Notes: generated by a model not told the origin, from the sequence alone. A stretch of 64,000 bases of DNA from an uncultured Pelagibacteraceae bacterium (GCA_902516435.1 CABXYF010000001.1:1-64000); one strand, 5' to 3'; positions 16,878 through 27,176 are shown, counted from the first letter of the stretch. Numbers and translations are program-made.

Positions 16878-17603
16878 ATGGCAGGACACTCTCATTGGGC
16901 TGGAATAAAACATAAAAAAGGAAAAGTAGATAAACAGCGTTCTAAAATTTTTTCAAAACTATCAAAAGAAATTACAGTTGCTGCAAAACTTGGAGATAAA
17001 GATCCTGCGATGAACCCTAGATTAAGATCTGCCGTCCAAGCTGCAAGATCTGCCAATATGCCTAAGGACAATATTGAGAGAGCAATTGACAAATCTTCTG
17101 CAGCAACTGGTTCGAATTTTGAGAATTTAAGATATGAGGGATTTGGACCTGATAAAATTGCAGTTATTGTAGAGACATTAACAGATAACAAAAATAGAAC
17201 TGCTTCAAATATTAGAACAATTTTTCAAAAAAATGGGGGAAGTTTAGGAACACAGGGATCTGCATCTCACAATTTTAAACAATTGGGAATAATTAAAATT
17301 GATAAGAAAGAAATTTCTGATGAGAATATTTTGGAATTAGCAATTGAAGCTGGAGCTGATGAATGTATGTCTAATATCAATTTTCATGAAATTCACTGTC
17401 CCATGAGTGAGATTTATAATGTTAAAAAAAATTTAGAAAATACAATAGCTAACTTTATTTCAACAGAGATTGAATGGATACCATTAAATAGTGTGAACAT
17501 TCTTAATGAAAAAAAAGATGAAGTAACGGAATTTCTGGATAGTCTAGAAGATGATGAAGATGTTCAAAATGTTTTTTCAAATGTAAATTTAGAGGTTAAT
17601 TGA
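16878..17603 (+). CDS. yebC: YebC/PmpR-family transcription/translation factor
   Basis: 241 aa, starting MAGHSHWAGIKHKKGKVDKQ, the near-invariant opening of this family. Further blocks are MPKDNIERAID and YEGFGPDKIAVIVETLTDN. The family has been described both as a DNA-binding regulator and as a ribosome-associated factor relieving stalls. The TGA stop overlaps the next ATG (TGATG). Length typical. Confidence 0.96.
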   Translation: MAGHSHWAGIKHKKGKVDKQRSKIFSKLSKEITVAAKLGDKDPAMNPRLRSAVQAARSANMPKDNIERAIDKSSAATGSNFENLRYEGFGPDKIAVIVETLTDNKNRTASNIRTIFQKNGGSLGTQGSASHNFKQLGIIKIDKKEISDENILELAIEAGADECMSNINFHEIHCPMSEIYNVKKNLENTIANFISTEIEWIPLNSVNILNEKKDEVTEFLDSLEDDEDVQNVFSNVNLEVN

Positions 17604-18094
17604 TGCTTATAATTGGAATTGATCCGGGGATATCAGGATCAATTTGTTTCTTTCAAGATGGGGTAATACAGGATGTAGTAGAAATGCCGACAATGATTGA
17701 AGGTAAAAAGAATAAGAAGCAAGTAAATGGATCTCAGATTTTTAATGAAATTTCAGATAAAATAAAAAAAATGGACAAAAAAAATATAAAAGTAGTTATA
17801 GAACATGTTACAGCAATGCCAGGCCAAGGTGTTACAAGTATGTTTAATTTTGGTCAATCTTTTGGAATACTTAAAGGTATTTGCAGTGCTATGCAGCTTT
17901 CAGTATATTTTGTCCGACCTGCAAAGTGGAAGAAATATTTTAATTTGATTAATTCTGAAAAAGATGCAAGCAGAACAAGGGCTATTGAAATTTTTCCGTA
18001 CTACTCATCTAATCTTTCTAGAAAAAAGGATTCTAATAAAGCAGATGCTATTCTAATAGCTAGTTTTTTCTTTGAAACATATAAAGAAGAGTAA
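17603..18094 (+). CDS. RuvC-like Holliday-junction nuclease, phage/atypical type
   Basis: 163 aa. An AGAGG at 17591-17595 supports the ATG at 17603 over the TTG at 17600. The RNase H-fold start IIGIDPGISGSICFF carries the first Asp; later acidic residues are in VVIEHVTAM and SNKADAILIAS. Several blocks (VEMPTMIEGKK, MFNFGQSFGILKGI, RPAKWKKYFNL, KDASRTRAIEIFP) differ from canonical bacterial RuvC and resemble phage and mitochondrial-type RuvC-like resolvases. It holds the place of ruvC in the usual yebC-ruvC-ruvA-ruvB-ybgC-tolQ order, but ruvA, ruvB and ybgC are absent here. A true resolvase is likely; partners are unknown. Confidence 0.75.
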   Translation: MLIIGIDPGISGSICFFQDGVIQDVVEMPTMIEGKKNKKQVNGSQIFNEISDKIKKMDKKNIKVVIEHVTAMPGQGVTSMFNFGQSFGILKGICSAMQLSVYFVRPAKWKKYFNLINSEKDASRTRAIEIFPYYSSNLSRKKDSNKADAILIASFFFETYKEE

Positions 18095-18147
18095 TATCAG
18101 CATAATTCAAGTCAAATTCATGACACATTTAAGTGTGAAGAATAATC

Positions 18148-18822
18148 ATGGAAGCAGACATAGCAGCAAATGCTTTAGAACTAGGAACTAATACAGATTT
18201 TTCATTATTTAGCTTATTTTTTAGAGCTGATATAATTGTAAAATCAGTAATGATTATTTTGATATTTTGCTCAGTGTATTCATGGGCGGTTATAATAGAT
18301 AAGTTTAGATTGTTTAAAAAAATAAATAAATCTTCTGAGGAATTTGAGGAAAAATTTTGGAATTCTAAATCTGCCGAAAACTTGTACAACAGTCTACCGT
18401 CGAAACTTGAAGACCCTATGGCGTTAGTTTTCCAAAATGCTATGGAAGGATTATTAAGAAAAAAAACAAGAAATAATTTAAGTGAAAGGATGACTGCGCT
18501 GTTAGAAAATGGGATTGAGAAACAAATGGCAAAAATTGACAAAGGTTTTACTTTCTTAGCCACAGTTGGTTCCACAGCACCATTTATAGGTTTATTTGGA
18601 ACTGTCTGGGGAATCATGAATTCTTTTCAATCAATAGCAATTTCAAGAAATACTAGTCTTGCTATAGTAGCACCAGGAATTGCAGAAGCATTATTTGCAA
18701 CTGCATTAGGTTTATTAGCTGCAATACCTGCAGTTGTTGCTTATAACAAATTCAACAACGATTCAAAAAAATATTCCGAAAAATTAGAAAATTTTTCAAA
18801 AAGATTTTTGACTATAATTTAA
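18148..18822 (+). CDS. tolQ: Tol-Pal system proton channel subunit TolQ
   Basis: 224-aa inner-membrane protein of the MotA/TolQ/ExbB family. Three membrane segments are visible: about residues 25-50, 135-155 and 175-200. The conserved core reads LATVGSTAPFIGLFGTVWGIM, followed by APGIAEALFATALGLLAAIPA. With TolR it uses the proton gradient to drive TolA during outer-membrane constriction. tolR starts directly after the stop, and the full set tolQ-R-A-B-pal-cpoB follows. Confidence 0.96.
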   Translation: MEADIAANALELGTNTDFSLFSLFFRADIIVKSVMIILIFCSVYSWAVIIDKFRLFKKINKSSEEFEEKFWNSKSAENLYNSLPSKLEDPMALVFQNAMEGLLRKKTRNNLSERMTALLENGIEKQMAKIDKGFTFLATVGSTAPFIGLFGTVWGIMNSFQSIAISRNTSLAIVAPGIAEALFATALGLLAAIPAVVAYNKFNNDSKKYSEKLENFSKRFLTII

Positions 18823-19239
18823 ATGTCTTTTAAATTAAATCGTTCATCAAAAGAACCTATGAGTGAAATCAATGTTACTCCATTTGTGGACGTAATGTTA
18901 GTTCTATTAATTATTTTTATGGTAACAGCACCCTTGTTAACTGTCGGTGTTCAAGTAGATTTACCTGAAAGCTCTGCAGACTCTCTTCCTGAAGAAACAG
19001 AACCTTTGACGTTATCCATAAATGCGAAAGGAGAGATATTTATTCAAGAGTCTAAAGTGGAATATGATAATATTATTGCAAAAGTATTAGCAGTTTCAAA
19101 AAATAGAACAGATACAAGAATTTATGTCAGAGGTGACAAAACAATTAATTATGGAAGAGTGCTTGAAATAATGGGACTCCTTTCTGGATCAGGTTTTACC
19201 AAAGTAGCTTTAATTTCAGAACCTTATAAGCAAAGGTAG
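18823..19239 (+). CDS. tolR: Tol-Pal system protein TolR
   Basis: 138-aa ExbD/TolR protein. The single membrane helix holds the proton-carrying Asp in VTPFVDVMLVLLIIFMVTAP, and the periplasmic domain follows with VDLPESSADSLP and RGDKTINYGRVLEIMGLL. Forms the channel with TolQ. Immediately follows tolQ and is five bases before tolA. Confidence 0.96.
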   Translation: MSFKLNRSSKEPMSEINVTPFVDVMLVLLIIFMVTAPLLTVGVQVDLPESSADSLPEETEPLTLSINAKGEIFIQESKVEYDNIIAKVLAVSKNRTDTRIYVRGDKTINYGRVLEIMGLLSGSGFTKVALISEPYKQR

Positions 19240-19244
19240 CTGGT

Positions 19245-20105
19245 GTGAATAGAAGTATAATTATCTCTTGTGTTTTGCACACAGTAATAATTATAATTAC
19301 TGCAATGAGCCTTCCTTTTTTATCAAAAAAACCCTTAGATATCCCTCCCATTGTATCTGTTGAATTAATACAGATAGCTGAAAAAACAAATGTTCCTTTT
19401 GCCCCAAAAGCAAAAAAAATAATTGAGAAAGTTAAGGAAAAAGAAAAACTTGTATCTGAGCAAGCTCCACCTAAAAAAGTTAAAAAAACAAAAACTAAAA
19501 CTGTTGTTTCTCCAGACCAAAAAAATAAAAAAGTTGAAAATCAAACTCCAGAGGCAATCCCTCTACCAGATAAAACTGTAAAAAAAATTAAAACAAAAGA
19601 AGAAAACAAGCAAAATCCAGAAAAAGTTGATAAAGAGGTTAAACAGGTTTCAGAGTTTGAAAAAAAAGATTTATTTGATCCAAATAATATTGCTGCGTTA
19701 ATTGACAAATCTAAGGAAGAAAGTGCTGAGGTAATTAAAAAAAATAATGATATTACACAAGATCAAGAGAGAAATATTGAGAACACCGGACTCACATTAA
19801 GCGAAGAAGACGCTCTTAAAGCACAAATTTTTGGCTGTTGGAGCATTCCTTTAGGATTACCTTATAATGAAAACTTGTTAGTAAGAGTTAAGTTAAAATT
19901 AAAGCCCGATGGATCAGTAACAAAAACTGAAATTTTAGATCATGCAAGGATGAATAAACCAGGTCAAGGTTTCTATAAAGTTTTAGCCGAAAGTGCATTA
20001 AGAGCTGTAAAGTTATGTCAGCCATTAAGAGTTCCAACAACAGGCTATGAAAGATGGAAGGAATTACAATTAAATTTTGATGCAAGAGAGATGTTAGAAG
20101 GCTAA
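19245..20105 (+). CDS. tolA: TolA-like energy-transducing protein
   Basis: 286 aa starting at GTG. An N-terminal membrane anchor (about residues 3-24) is followed by a long Lys/Glu/Pro-rich periplasmic stalk (about 45-170) and a C-terminal domain with [29 protein letters not shown], typical of TolA/TonB-C folds in alphaproteobacteria. It links the TolQR motor to Pal and TolB at the outer membrane. Identification rests on architecture and position as much as sequence, since the stalk is low complexity. Confidence 0.88.
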   Translation: MNRSIIISCVLHTVIIIITAMSLPFLSKKPLDIPPIVSVELIQIAEKTNVPFAPKAKKIIEKVKEKEKLVSEQAPPKKVKKTKTKTVVSPDQKNKKVENQTPEAIPLPDKTVKKIKTKEENKQNPEKVDKEVKQVSEFEKKDLFDPNNIAALIDKSKEESAEVIKKNNDITQDQERNIENTGLTLSEEDALKAQIFGCWSIPLGLPYNENLLVRVKLKLKPDGSVTKTEILDHARMNKPGQGFYKVLAESALRAVKLCQPLRVPTTGYERWKELQLNFDAREMLEG

Positions 20106-20118
20106 TATAAATATTTAT

Positions 20119-21459
20119 ATGATAAAAAAAATTATTACATTATTTTTAATTTTAATTCCAATTAACTCATATGCATTAATTGAAGTTGATATAACCCGAG
20201 GTAATCTTGATCCTCTTCCAGTAGCAGTATCCCCATTATCGATTGATGAAAAATCGAGAAAAAGTTTTGAAAAAGTATTAAAGAAAGAAAATATTGGAGA
20301 AGAAATTTCAAGTATTGTAGAAAATAATTTGAGAACCTCTGGATTATTCAACCCATTAAGTAAAGAGGCTTTTTTACAGGCCCCTGACATTGCTAATCTT
20401 AAACCAAGATTTGAAGATTGGAATTTAATTAAGGCACAAGCACTTATAACTGGAAAAGTAAATTTTATTGATGATAAATTAAGAGTTGAGTTTAGATTGT
20501 GGGATGTTCTAGCAGCAAAAGAAATGATGGCATTGGCATTTACAACTGTGCCCAGTAATTGGCGGAGGGTAGGGCATATAATCTCTGATAAAGTTTATGA
20601 GAGATTAACAGGTGAAAAAGGTTATTTTGATACTAGAATAATTTATGTAGCTGAAGAAGGTCCAAAAACTCAAAGAATTAAAAAATTAGCAATAATGGAT
20701 CAGGATGGTTCCAATAATAAATTTTTAACACTTGGAAATGAATTAGTTCTCACTCCTCGGTTCAATCCAGCTAGCCAGATGGTTACATACTTGTCTTACT
20801 TTAAAAATTTGCCAAGAGTTTATTTATTGGATATTGAAACTGGAACACAAGAAGTGGTAGGAGACTTTCCAGGAATGACATTCGCGCCTCGGTTTTCACC
20901 TGATGGCAAGAAGATTATTATGAGTTTTGCAAAAGACGGGAAATCAGATATTTATACAATGGATTTAGAAAATAGATTGGTTGAAAGAATTACAAATCAT
21001 CCCTCTATAGACACTTCACCCTCGTATTCACCTGATGGGAAATTTATAACATTCAATTCTGACAGAAGTGGGTATCAGCAAATTTATATAATGAAAAATG
21101 ATGGGAGTGGCGTAAAAAGAATTTCTTTTGGAAATGGACTGTATGGAACACCTGTCTGGTCGCCTAGAGGCGATTTAATTGCATTTACCAAATTACATAA
21201 GGGTAAATTTTATATTGGAGTTATGAGAACTGATGGAAGTGGGGAAAGACTATTAACAGAAAACTACTATCAAGAGGCACCATCATGGTCGCCAAATGGA
21301 AGAGTATTAATTTTTTATAGAGAAACTAAAACTAACGCTAAAGGCGAAGGTTTCTCCGCAAAACTATGGTCAATTGATTTGACTGGTTATAATGAGAGAC
21401 AAATTAAGACCTCAACAGATGCATCCGACCCATCATGGTCATCTTTATTAAGTAATTAA
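20119..21459 (+). CDS. tolB: Tol-Pal system periplasmic protein TolB
   Basis: 446 aa. Signal peptide at residues 1-19 ([15 protein letters not shown]). The N-terminal domain (about 20-165) has [12 protein letters not shown] and FRLWDVLA. A six-bladed beta-propeller follows with repeated [16 protein letters not shown] and WSPRGDLI units. TolB binds Pal and is released on energisation by TolA. 13 bases after tolA. A promoter candidate for pal lies downstream. Confidence 0.96.
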   Translation: MIKKIITLFLILIPINSYALIEVDITRGNLDPLPVAVSPLSIDEKSRKSFEKVLKKENIGEEISSIVENNLRTSGLFNPLSKEAFLQAPDIANLKPRFEDWNLIKAQALITGKVNFIDDKLRVEFRLWDVLAAKEMMALAFTTVPSNWRRVGHIISDKVYERLTGEKGYFDTRIIYVAEEGPKTQRIKKLAIMDQDGSNNKFLTLGNELVLTPRFNPASQMVTYLSYFKNLPRVYLLDIETGTQEVVGDFPGMTFAPRFSPDGKKIIMSFAKDGKSDIYTMDLENRLVERITNHPSIDTSPSYSPDGKFITFNSDRSGYQQIYIMKNDGSGVKRISFGNGLYGTPVWSPRGDLIAFTKLHKGKFYIGVMRTDGSGERLLTENYYQEAPSWSPNGRVLIFYRETKTNAKGEGFSAKLWSIDLTGYNERQIKTSTDASDPSWSSLLSN

Positions 21460-21491
21460 TATAAATTTAACACCATAATAATTGAAATTTC

Positions 21492-21520
21492 TTGATTTTT
21501 AGACTTGAAACCTCTAATTA
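21492..21520 (+). promoter_or_regulatory. Candidate sigma-70 promoter for pal
   Basis: TTGATT (21492-21497) and TAATTA (21515-21520) are separated by 17 bases, 47 bases before the pal start. An own promoter would allow the abundant lipoprotein to be made at a higher level than tolQRAB. In DNA this AT-rich such boxes arise by chance, so confidence is limited. Confidence 0.4.
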
Positions 21521-21566
21521 GTTGTGAAAAAGTAAAGAATTGAAATTAGCAGCAAGGAGCAATTTA

Positions 21567-22058
21567 ATGACATTGAGCAAAATTTTAAAAAACACACTTT
21601 TAGTATTAACAGCTTGCCTAGTTTTATCTGCTTGTGCAACAAAAAAAGAAGTTGCAACAGATATCCAAGGACAAATGCAAGGTGATGTTTACACTGGAAC
21701 TGACACAGTTGAATATTTAGCTGAAGGAGTTCCCGATAGAGTTTTCTTTGCGACAAATGAGTCTATTTTGACAACTGCATCTAGAGAAACTTTAAGAGCT
21801 CAAGCAACGTGGTTAAGAAAAAACCCAGGTATAAATGTAGTGCTTGAAGGCCATGCTGACGAAAGAGGAACAAGAGAATATAACTTAGCACTTGGTGAAA
21901 GAAGAGCAAACGCAGCAAAAGATTACCTAATGACTTATGGAATATCTTCTGACAGAATTTCAGTTTTAAGTTATGGTAAAGAGAGACCGGTTGACTCTGG
22001 TTCAAATCCTTTAGCTTGGTCAAAAAATAGAAGATCAGTTACTGTTAAAGCAAATTAA
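21567..22058 (+). CDS. pal: Peptidoglycan-associated lipoprotein Pal
   Basis: 163 aa from ATG 21567, chosen over a TTG at 21540 because AAGGAG at 21554-21559 precedes it and because it gives a proper lipoprotein signal. That signal ends in the lipobox LSAC. The OmpA-like domain has FFATNESILT, VVLEGHADERGTREYNLALGERRA and KDYLMTYGI, which bind the peptide of peptidoglycan. Anchors the outer membrane to the wall with TolB. A strong hairpin terminator follows the stop. Confidence 0.95.
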   Translation: MTLSKILKNTLLVLTACLVLSACATKKEVATDIQGQMQGDVYTGTDTVEYLAEGVPDRVFFATNESILTTASRETLRAQATWLRKNPGINVVLEGHADERGTREYNLALGERRANAAKDYLMTYGISSDRISVLSYGKERPVDSGSNPLAWSKNRRSVTVKAN

Positions 22059-22076
22059 TAGTCTTTATTATATTTT

Positions 22077-22115
22077 AAAGACCCTAAATCAATTGAACGT
22101 TTTAGGGTCTTTATT
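22077..22115 (+). terminator. Intrinsic terminator after pal
   Basis: AAAGACCCTAAA (22077-22088) and TTTAGGGTCTTT (22101-22112) form a perfect 12-bp stem with a 12-nt loop, followed by TATT and a second short T-run further on. It sits 18 bases after the pal stop and separates pal from cpoB. This is the most convincing terminator hairpin in the window. Confidence 0.85.
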
Positions 22116-22145
22116 CTGCCATTTTTATAATCAAAATAATAATTA

Positions 22146-23153
22146 ATGAATTTAGTTTTAAAATTAATTTTTATAAAACTCTTTTTAATCTTAAATTTAT
22201 TCTATAGTAGTATATCTCGTGCTGATAGCCATAATATCTATGAAATTTTAGAATTAATTAAAAATGATCTTAAAACACTTGAAAGAGCAGTGTATTCAGG
22301 ATCAATTGAAATTGAAAATACAAATAATTCTAATGATAATTTAGAATTAAATTCAAATTCTGAAGATGTTCTAACAAGACATTTGCTTAAATTGTCTGAG
22401 GTTGAGGACCAGTTCAGAGAACTTACAAATAAGTTTGAAGAAATAAATTTTAAACTAGATAAATTGTCAAACCGGTTATCAAAAATTCAAGCAGATAATC
22501 AGGTAAGATTTGAAGATATAGAAAGTACACTAAGCTTTCAAAATACAGAGGTGGGTAAATCTCAGTTGAGTTCAAAACCCAAGGTTGTTGAAAAACAGAT
22601 TTTACCTGGAAGTTCACAGCCCCAAGATCTTGGCTCTATATCTTACAAAGATACAGAAACTGACGACAGTTCTCAGCAAATACAGTCAGTTGAAACAACT
22701 GCTTCAATTGTAACAGAAACATTTGAGTCAGAAGAAAAAATATTACCTCAAGATTTATCTCCAAAAAAACAATACGAATTCGCAACGAGTTTCTTGAAGG
22801 TTGGAGATTACAGTACAGCAGAAAGAGCTTTCAGAGAATTTGTTAAATCTAATTCAGATCATGAATTAGCAGGAAGTGCTCAGTATTGGTATGCTGAGAC
22901 ATTTAGAATAAGACAGCTGTATACTGACGCTGCGTCTGCTTACTTGGAAGGATATCAAAAATATCCAACTGGTAATAAGGCACCAATAAATTTATTAAAA
23001 CTTGGAGTTTCGATGGTCCAAATAGGTGAGAAAGACCAGGGATGTAAAATGATTAATGGTGTAGAATTACAATACCCGAAAGCAAATCAGTCAGTAATAC
23101 AAAAAGCTAAATATGAGTCTAAAAAATTTGAATGTAAAAAGCAAGACTCATAA
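22146..23153 (+). CDS. cpoB: Cell division coordinator CpoB / YbgF
   Basis: 335-aa periplasmic protein. The signal peptide is at residues 1-26 (LILNLFYSSISRA). A coiled-coil region at about 75-115 (LSEVEDQFRELTNKFEEINFKLDKL) is followed by a low-complexity linker and TPR repeats from about residue 210 (YEFATSFLKVGDYSTAERAF, then YWYAETFRIRQLYTDAASAY). It couples Tol function to wall synthesis at the septum in E. coli. Its 3' end overlaps tilS by 41 bases in another frame. Confidence 0.9.
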   Translation: MNLVLKLIFIKLFLILNLFYSSISRADSHNIYEILELIKNDLKTLERAVYSGSIEIENTNNSNDNLELNSNSEDVLTRHLLKLSEVEDQFRELTNKFEEINFKLDKLSNRLSKIQADNQVRFEDIESTLSFQNTEVGKSQLSSKPKVVEKQILPGSSQPQDLGSISYKDTETDDSSQQIQSVETTASIVTETFESEEKILPQDLSPKKQYEFATSFLKVGDYSTAERAFREFVKSNSDHELAGSAQYWYAETFRIRQLYTDAASAYLEGYQKYPTGNKAPINLLKLGVSMVQIGEKDQGCKMINGVELQYPKANQSVIQKAKYESKKFECKKQDS

Positions 23154-24153
23154 ATATTTACTAAATAGCTTAAGAGATAAAAGAGTTTTTCATATATACA
23201 AAAAATTCGAAAGAAACTTTAAATGTAATCAGGATTTCATTGTTGCTGTATCAGGTGGACCTGACAGCTTGGCTTTGACTTTTTTAAGTAAAATCTACTC
23301 AATTAAAAAATCTTTAAAAGTAAAATATTTTATTATTGACCATAAATTAAGAAAAAATTCGTCTTCTGAAGCACAATCAGTCAAAAATCTACTTAAACAA
23401 AAAAGTATAAATGCCAGTATAATTAAGTGGAATGGAATAAAACCCAAAAGTAACGTTCAGTCTTTAGCTAGAGAGAAGAGATATAATATATTAGTAGACC
23501 AAGCTTATAAACTAAATATCAAAAATATTTTAACCGGTCATCACTGGGAAGATTTGTATGAAAATTTCTTTATAAGAATTTCAAGAGGTAGTGGTTTAAA
23601 TGGCTTAGTATCTTTTGGAAAAACAATAAATAAAGATAAGATTAAAATAATTCGACCATTATTAAACTTTGAAAAAAAGGATTTAATTTATTTAACTAAT
23701 AATTTTTTTAAGTATTATATTGATGATCCATCAAATGAAGATGATAAATTTCAAAGAGCAAGAATAAGAAAATTAACAAAAAGTTTACAAGCAGAGGGAT
23801 TAGATAAAAAAAAATTTTTTTTAACTATCAAAAATTTAAAAGATTCCAATGAAACTATAAATTTTTATGTTAAACAAAATTTGATGGATAATTCATTTTT
23901 TAATAAGAAAAAAAATATAGCTTTTCTCAAAAATGAATTTTTTAATCAACCTCATGAAGTCATTTTTAGGTCATTTTCAGAAATCATTAAAAGTGTTGGA
24001 AGAAATTATTATTCCCCAAGAGGAAAAAAAATTGATAGAATCATTGAAATTATAAAAATTAGTACAAAATCTTCAGTAAAACTTACTCTTGGAAATTGTT
24101 TAATAAATAAAGTGAATCAATCAATCATTGTGACAAAAGAGCAAAAAATTTAA
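23113..24153 (+). CDS. tilS: tRNA(Ile)-lysidine synthetase
   Basis: 346-aa PP-loop ATPase that converts C34 of the CAU-anticodon tRNA-Ile to lysidine. The ATP-binding PP-loop is AVSGGPDSLAL (about residues 44-54), then IIDHKLRKNSSSEA and TGHHWEDLYENFFIRISRGSG, where the family usually has HHADDQAET; the metal or ATP contacts are partly altered. The C-terminal domain is shorter than in E. coli (432 aa). It starts inside cpoB and ends 55 bases before ftsH, a common tilS-ftsH pairing. Confidence 0.9.
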   Translation: MSLKNLNVKSKTHKYLLNSLRDKRVFHIYKKFERNFKCNQDFIVAVSGGPDSLALTFLSKIYSIKKSLKVKYFIIDHKLRKNSSSEAQSVKNLLKQKSINASIIKWNGIKPKSNVQSLAREKRYNILVDQAYKLNIKNILTGHHWEDLYENFFIRISRGSGLNGLVSFGKTINKDKIKIIRPLLNFEKKDLIYLTNNFFKYYIDDPSNEDDKFQRARIRKLTKSLQAEGLDKKKFFLTIKNLKDSNETINFYVKQNLMDNSFFNKKKNIAFLKNEFFNQPHEVIFRSFSEIIKSVGRNYYSPRGKKIDRIIEIIKISTKSSVKLTLGNCLINKVNQSIIVTKEQKI

Positions 24154-24208
24154 TGCTTTTTGATATTTTGTCACTTGTTTAATTGATAATAATTCTTATT
24201 TTATACAT

Positions 24209-26116
24209 ATGAATTTAAAAAATCTCGCTATGTGGGGCATAATAGTATTTTTAACTATTGGTCTTTACAACATGTTTAAAAGCCCACAACCAAATATCAG
24301 AGGTGGAAATCAAATTATTTTTTCAGATTTTTTAACTTCAGTTGATAATGGTGAAGTTTTAAAAGTTGAGATACAGGGAAACAACATCAAAGGTGTTTAT
24401 TCTAATGGAAATTCATTTTCAACCTACTCACCGAATGATCCAAATTTAATTGAAAAGCTATCTGAAAAAGGTGTAAGTATTTCAGCTGCTCCTTTAGAAG
24501 AGAAAATGCCATCTTTATTTGGAGTTTTACTTTCATGGTTCCCAATGCTTTTATTAATAGCAGTTTGGATTTTCTTTATGAGACAAATGCAAGGTGGTAG
24601 AGGTGGAGCTATGGGTTTTGGGAAATCAAAAGCAAAAATGATGAATGAGCTTAAAGGTAAAGTTTCATTTAACGACGTGGCAGGTGTTGAGGAAGCCAAA
24701 GAAGAAGTCGAAGAAATAGTAGAATTTTTAAAAGATCCAAAAAAATTTAGTAGATTAGGAGGAAAAATCCCTCGTGGTGCATTGTTAGTTGGACCTCCTG
24801 GTACAGGAAAAACTCTTTTAGCAAGAGCAATTGCTGGAGAAGCTGGTGTTCCTTTTTTCACAATTTCAGGTTCAGATTTTGTTGAAATGTTTGTTGGAGT
24901 TGGTGCATCAAGAGTAAGAGATATGTTTGAACAAGGTAAAAAAAATTCTCCATGTATAATATTTATAGATGAAATTGATGCTGTAGGCAGAAGTAGAGGT
25001 GCAGGTCTTGGAGGTGGTAATGATGAAAGGGAGCAAACATTAAATCAGTTGTTAGTAGAAATGGATGGATTTGATACCAATGAAGGTGTAATAATAATTG
25101 CAGCAACTAATAGACCTGATGTGCTTGACCCTGCTTTACTAAGACCAGGTCGATTTGATAGACAAGTTGTAGTCTCTAACCCAGATATAATAGGAAGAGA
25201 AAAAATTCTTAAAGTGCATGTTAAGAAAATTAAAATGGCTCCAGACGTAAATTTGAGAACTATAGCGAGAGGCACACCAGGATTTTCAGGAGCAGATTTA
25301 GCAAATTTAGTGAACGAAGCAGCATTGTTAGCAGCTAGAAAAAGTAAAAGAATTGTTACATTAGGTGAATTTGAAGAAGCTAAGGATAAAGTCATGATGG
25401 GTGCGGAAAGAAGATCAATGGTAATGACTGAAGATGAAAAAAAATTGACAGCTTATCATGAAGGAGGACATGCTTTAGTTTCATTTAATATGCCAAGCTA
25501 TGATCCAATTCATAAAGCAACAATTATTCCAAGAGGAAGAGCCCTTGGAATGGTTATGAATTTACCTGAAAGAGATAAACACGGCTATTCAATAAAATAT
25601 CTGAAAGCAAGATTAGCTGTCTGCTTTGGAGGCAGAGTTGCAGAGGAGATAATTTTTGGAAAAGATAATATTTCTACTGGAGCAGGTGGAGGAAGCGGTT
25701 CTGACATTAACCAAGCCACTCAACTTGCTAGAGCAATGGTAACAAAATACGGTATGAGTGAAGAAATGGGACCAGTTGAATACGGTGAAAACCAGGAAGA
25801 GGTATTTTTGGGTAGATCTGTTACTCAAACACAATCAGTTTCAGAGGCTGTTGCTCAAAAAATAGATAAGGAAATAAGAAAGCTAGTTGATGAAGGTTAT
25901 AACCAAGCTAAACAAATATTAACAGAAAAAATTGATGATTTACACAAAATTGCAAAAGCTCTTATAACTTACGAGACTTTAACTGGAGAAGAAATTGAGA
26001 ATATAGTAAATAAAAACTTATATCCTAAAGATAAGATTGTAGATAAACCGGATGAAACAGACGATCAGAACTCTGCTCTAGGTGCAATGGGTTTAAAACC
26101 TAAAATAGTTCATTAA
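24209..26116 (+). CDS. ftsH: ATP-dependent zinc metalloprotease FtsH
   Basis: 635-aa membrane AAA+ protease. Two membrane helices (about residues 4-22 and 102-124) flank a small periplasmic domain. The AAA domain has Walker A GPPGTGKT from residue 195, Walker [13 protein letters not shown] and the SRH region. The zinc site is HEGGH beginning at H417 (usually HEAGH). It degrades membrane proteins and regulators such as RpoH, which is encoded at 30610-31503. Length typical. Confidence 0.98.
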   Translation: MNLKNLAMWGIIVFLTIGLYNMFKSPQPNIRGGNQIIFSDFLTSVDNGEVLKVEIQGNNIKGVYSNGNSFSTYSPNDPNLIEKLSEKGVSISAAPLEEKMPSLFGVLLSWFPMLLLIAVWIFFMRQMQGGRGGAMGFGKSKAKMMNELKGKVSFNDVAGVEEAKEEVEEIVEFLKDPKKFSRLGGKIPRGALLVGPPGTGKTLLARAIAGEAGVPFFTISGSDFVEMFVGVGASRVRDMFEQGKKNSPCIIFIDEIDAVGRSRGAGLGGGNDEREQTLNQLLVEMDGFDTNEGVIIIAATNRPDVLDPALLRPGRFDRQVVVSNPDIIGREKILKVHVKKIKMAPDVNLRTIARGTPGFSGADLANLVNEAALLAARKSKRIVTLGEFEEAKDKVMMGAERRSMVMTEDEKKLTAYHEGGHALVSFNMPSYDPIHKATIIPRGRALGMVMNLPERDKHGYSIKYLKARLAVCFGGRVAEEIIFGKDNISTGAGGGSGSDINQATQLARAMVTKYGMSEEMGPVEYGENQEEVFLGRSVTQTQSVSEAVAQKIDKEIRKLVDEGYNQAKQILTEKIDDLHKIAKALITYETLTGEEIENIVNKNLYPKDKIVDKPDETDDQNSALGAMGLKPKIVH

Positions 26117-26123
26117 ATCTTTC

Positions 26124-27176
26124 ATGCCAAGATATTACACTAGAGTGTGTAATTTCTATTATGGTCAGAAGTCTAAAATTCTTGTTAAGAAAAATAAATC
26201 TCTCCCTCTTCATAACATTAAAGAATTATCATTCGATCAAATTGAAATAATTACAAGAAACTCTAAAAAAAAAATATTTATCAACCAAGTCAAAAAATTA
26301 CCAACGCAATTACAAAAAAAAATTAATTTTGATTTAAAGAAAATTATTTCAACCAAAAAAAGTTTTTGTAATTTAAAATTTAATTCAATTCCTAATGTTC
26401 TTGGGATCTTAAATTTAACACCAGATAGTTTTTCAGATGGCGGAAAATTTAATAAAAAAGACAAAGGTATTAAGCAGGCTATAAATTTATTTAATTCAGG
26501 TGCTAGTGTAATCGATATTGGAGGAGAATCTACAAGACCAGGCTCTAAAGCTATAAGTGAAAATTTGGAGTGGAGAAGAATTAATAAAATTGTAAAGATA
26601 TTAAGTAAAAAAGTACCAGTATCTTTAGACACTAGAAAATCAACTATAATGAAAAAAGGTATTAAATTAGGAGTAATGATAATAAATGATGTATCAGGGT
26701 TGGAATATGATCCTGAAACTGTGAATGTTTTGAAAAACTTTAAAACTCCATTTATTTTGCAGCATTCACAAGGTCGACCAGAAAGCATGCAAAACAAACC
26801 TAGTTATAAAAATGAATTGTTAGATATATATGATTTTTTTGAAAAGAAGATAAGATATTTGAGATCTATTGGAATAAATCACAATAAAATTATTATCGAT
26901 CCAGGTATAGGTTTTGGAAAAAATTTGAAACATAATATGAATCTAATTAAGAATATTTCTATTTTTCATTCACTCGGTTTTCCTATACTTGTGGGCAATT
27001 CAAGAAAAAGATTTATAAAAGATATATCTAGAGAAAATGATAGTAAATTAAGGATTGGAGGAACAGTAGCGTCATCGATTTATTTGATGACCCAAGGAGT
27101 TCAAATTTTAAGAATTCACGATGTTAACGAAATTATGCAGTCTATAAAGGTTTATAAAGAAATAATAAAGGATTGA
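26124..27176 (+). CDS. folP: Dihydropteroate synthase with N-terminal extension
   Basis: The DHPS TIM barrel starts near residue 91 with VLGILNLTPDSFSDGGKF, then IDIGGESTRPGS, NDVSGLEYDP, IDPGIGFGK and VGNSRKRFI, covering both pterin and pABA sites. It makes dihydropteroate for folate synthesis. About 90 residues precede the barrel (MPRYYTRVCNFYYG to NLKFNSIP), so at 350 aa it is longer than the usual 270-290. I do not recognise a domain in the extension. The start lies seven bases after ftsH and the TGA overlaps the glmM ATG by one base. Confidence 0.93.
   Translation: MPRYYTRVCNFYYGQKSKILVKKNKSLPLHNIKELSFDQIEIITRNSKKKIFINQVKKLPTQLQKKINFDLKKIISTKKSFCNLKFNSIPNVLGILNLTPDSFSDGGKFNKKDKGIKQAINLFNSGASVIDIGGESTRPGSKAISENLEWRRINKIVKILSKKVPVSLDTRKSTIMKKGIKLGVMIINDVSGLEYDPETVNVLKNFKTPFILQHSQGRPESMQNKPSYKNELLDIYDFFEKKIRYLRSIGINHNKIIIDPGIGFGKNLKHNMNLIKNISIFHSLGFPILVGNSRKRFIKDISRENDSKLRIGGTVASSIYLMTQGVQILRIHDVNEIMQSIKVYKEIIKD

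Noticed and set aside
21540-21566. Nine extra N-terminal codons of pal from a TTG start
   Set aside because: AAGGAG lies inside this stretch at the correct distance from ATG 21567, and the lipoprotein signal begins there.
24424-25395. Long minus-strand frames inside ftsH, and similar antisense frames in other genes
   Set aside because: They lie wholly within well-conserved genes, show no family likeness and have the codon pattern of shadows.
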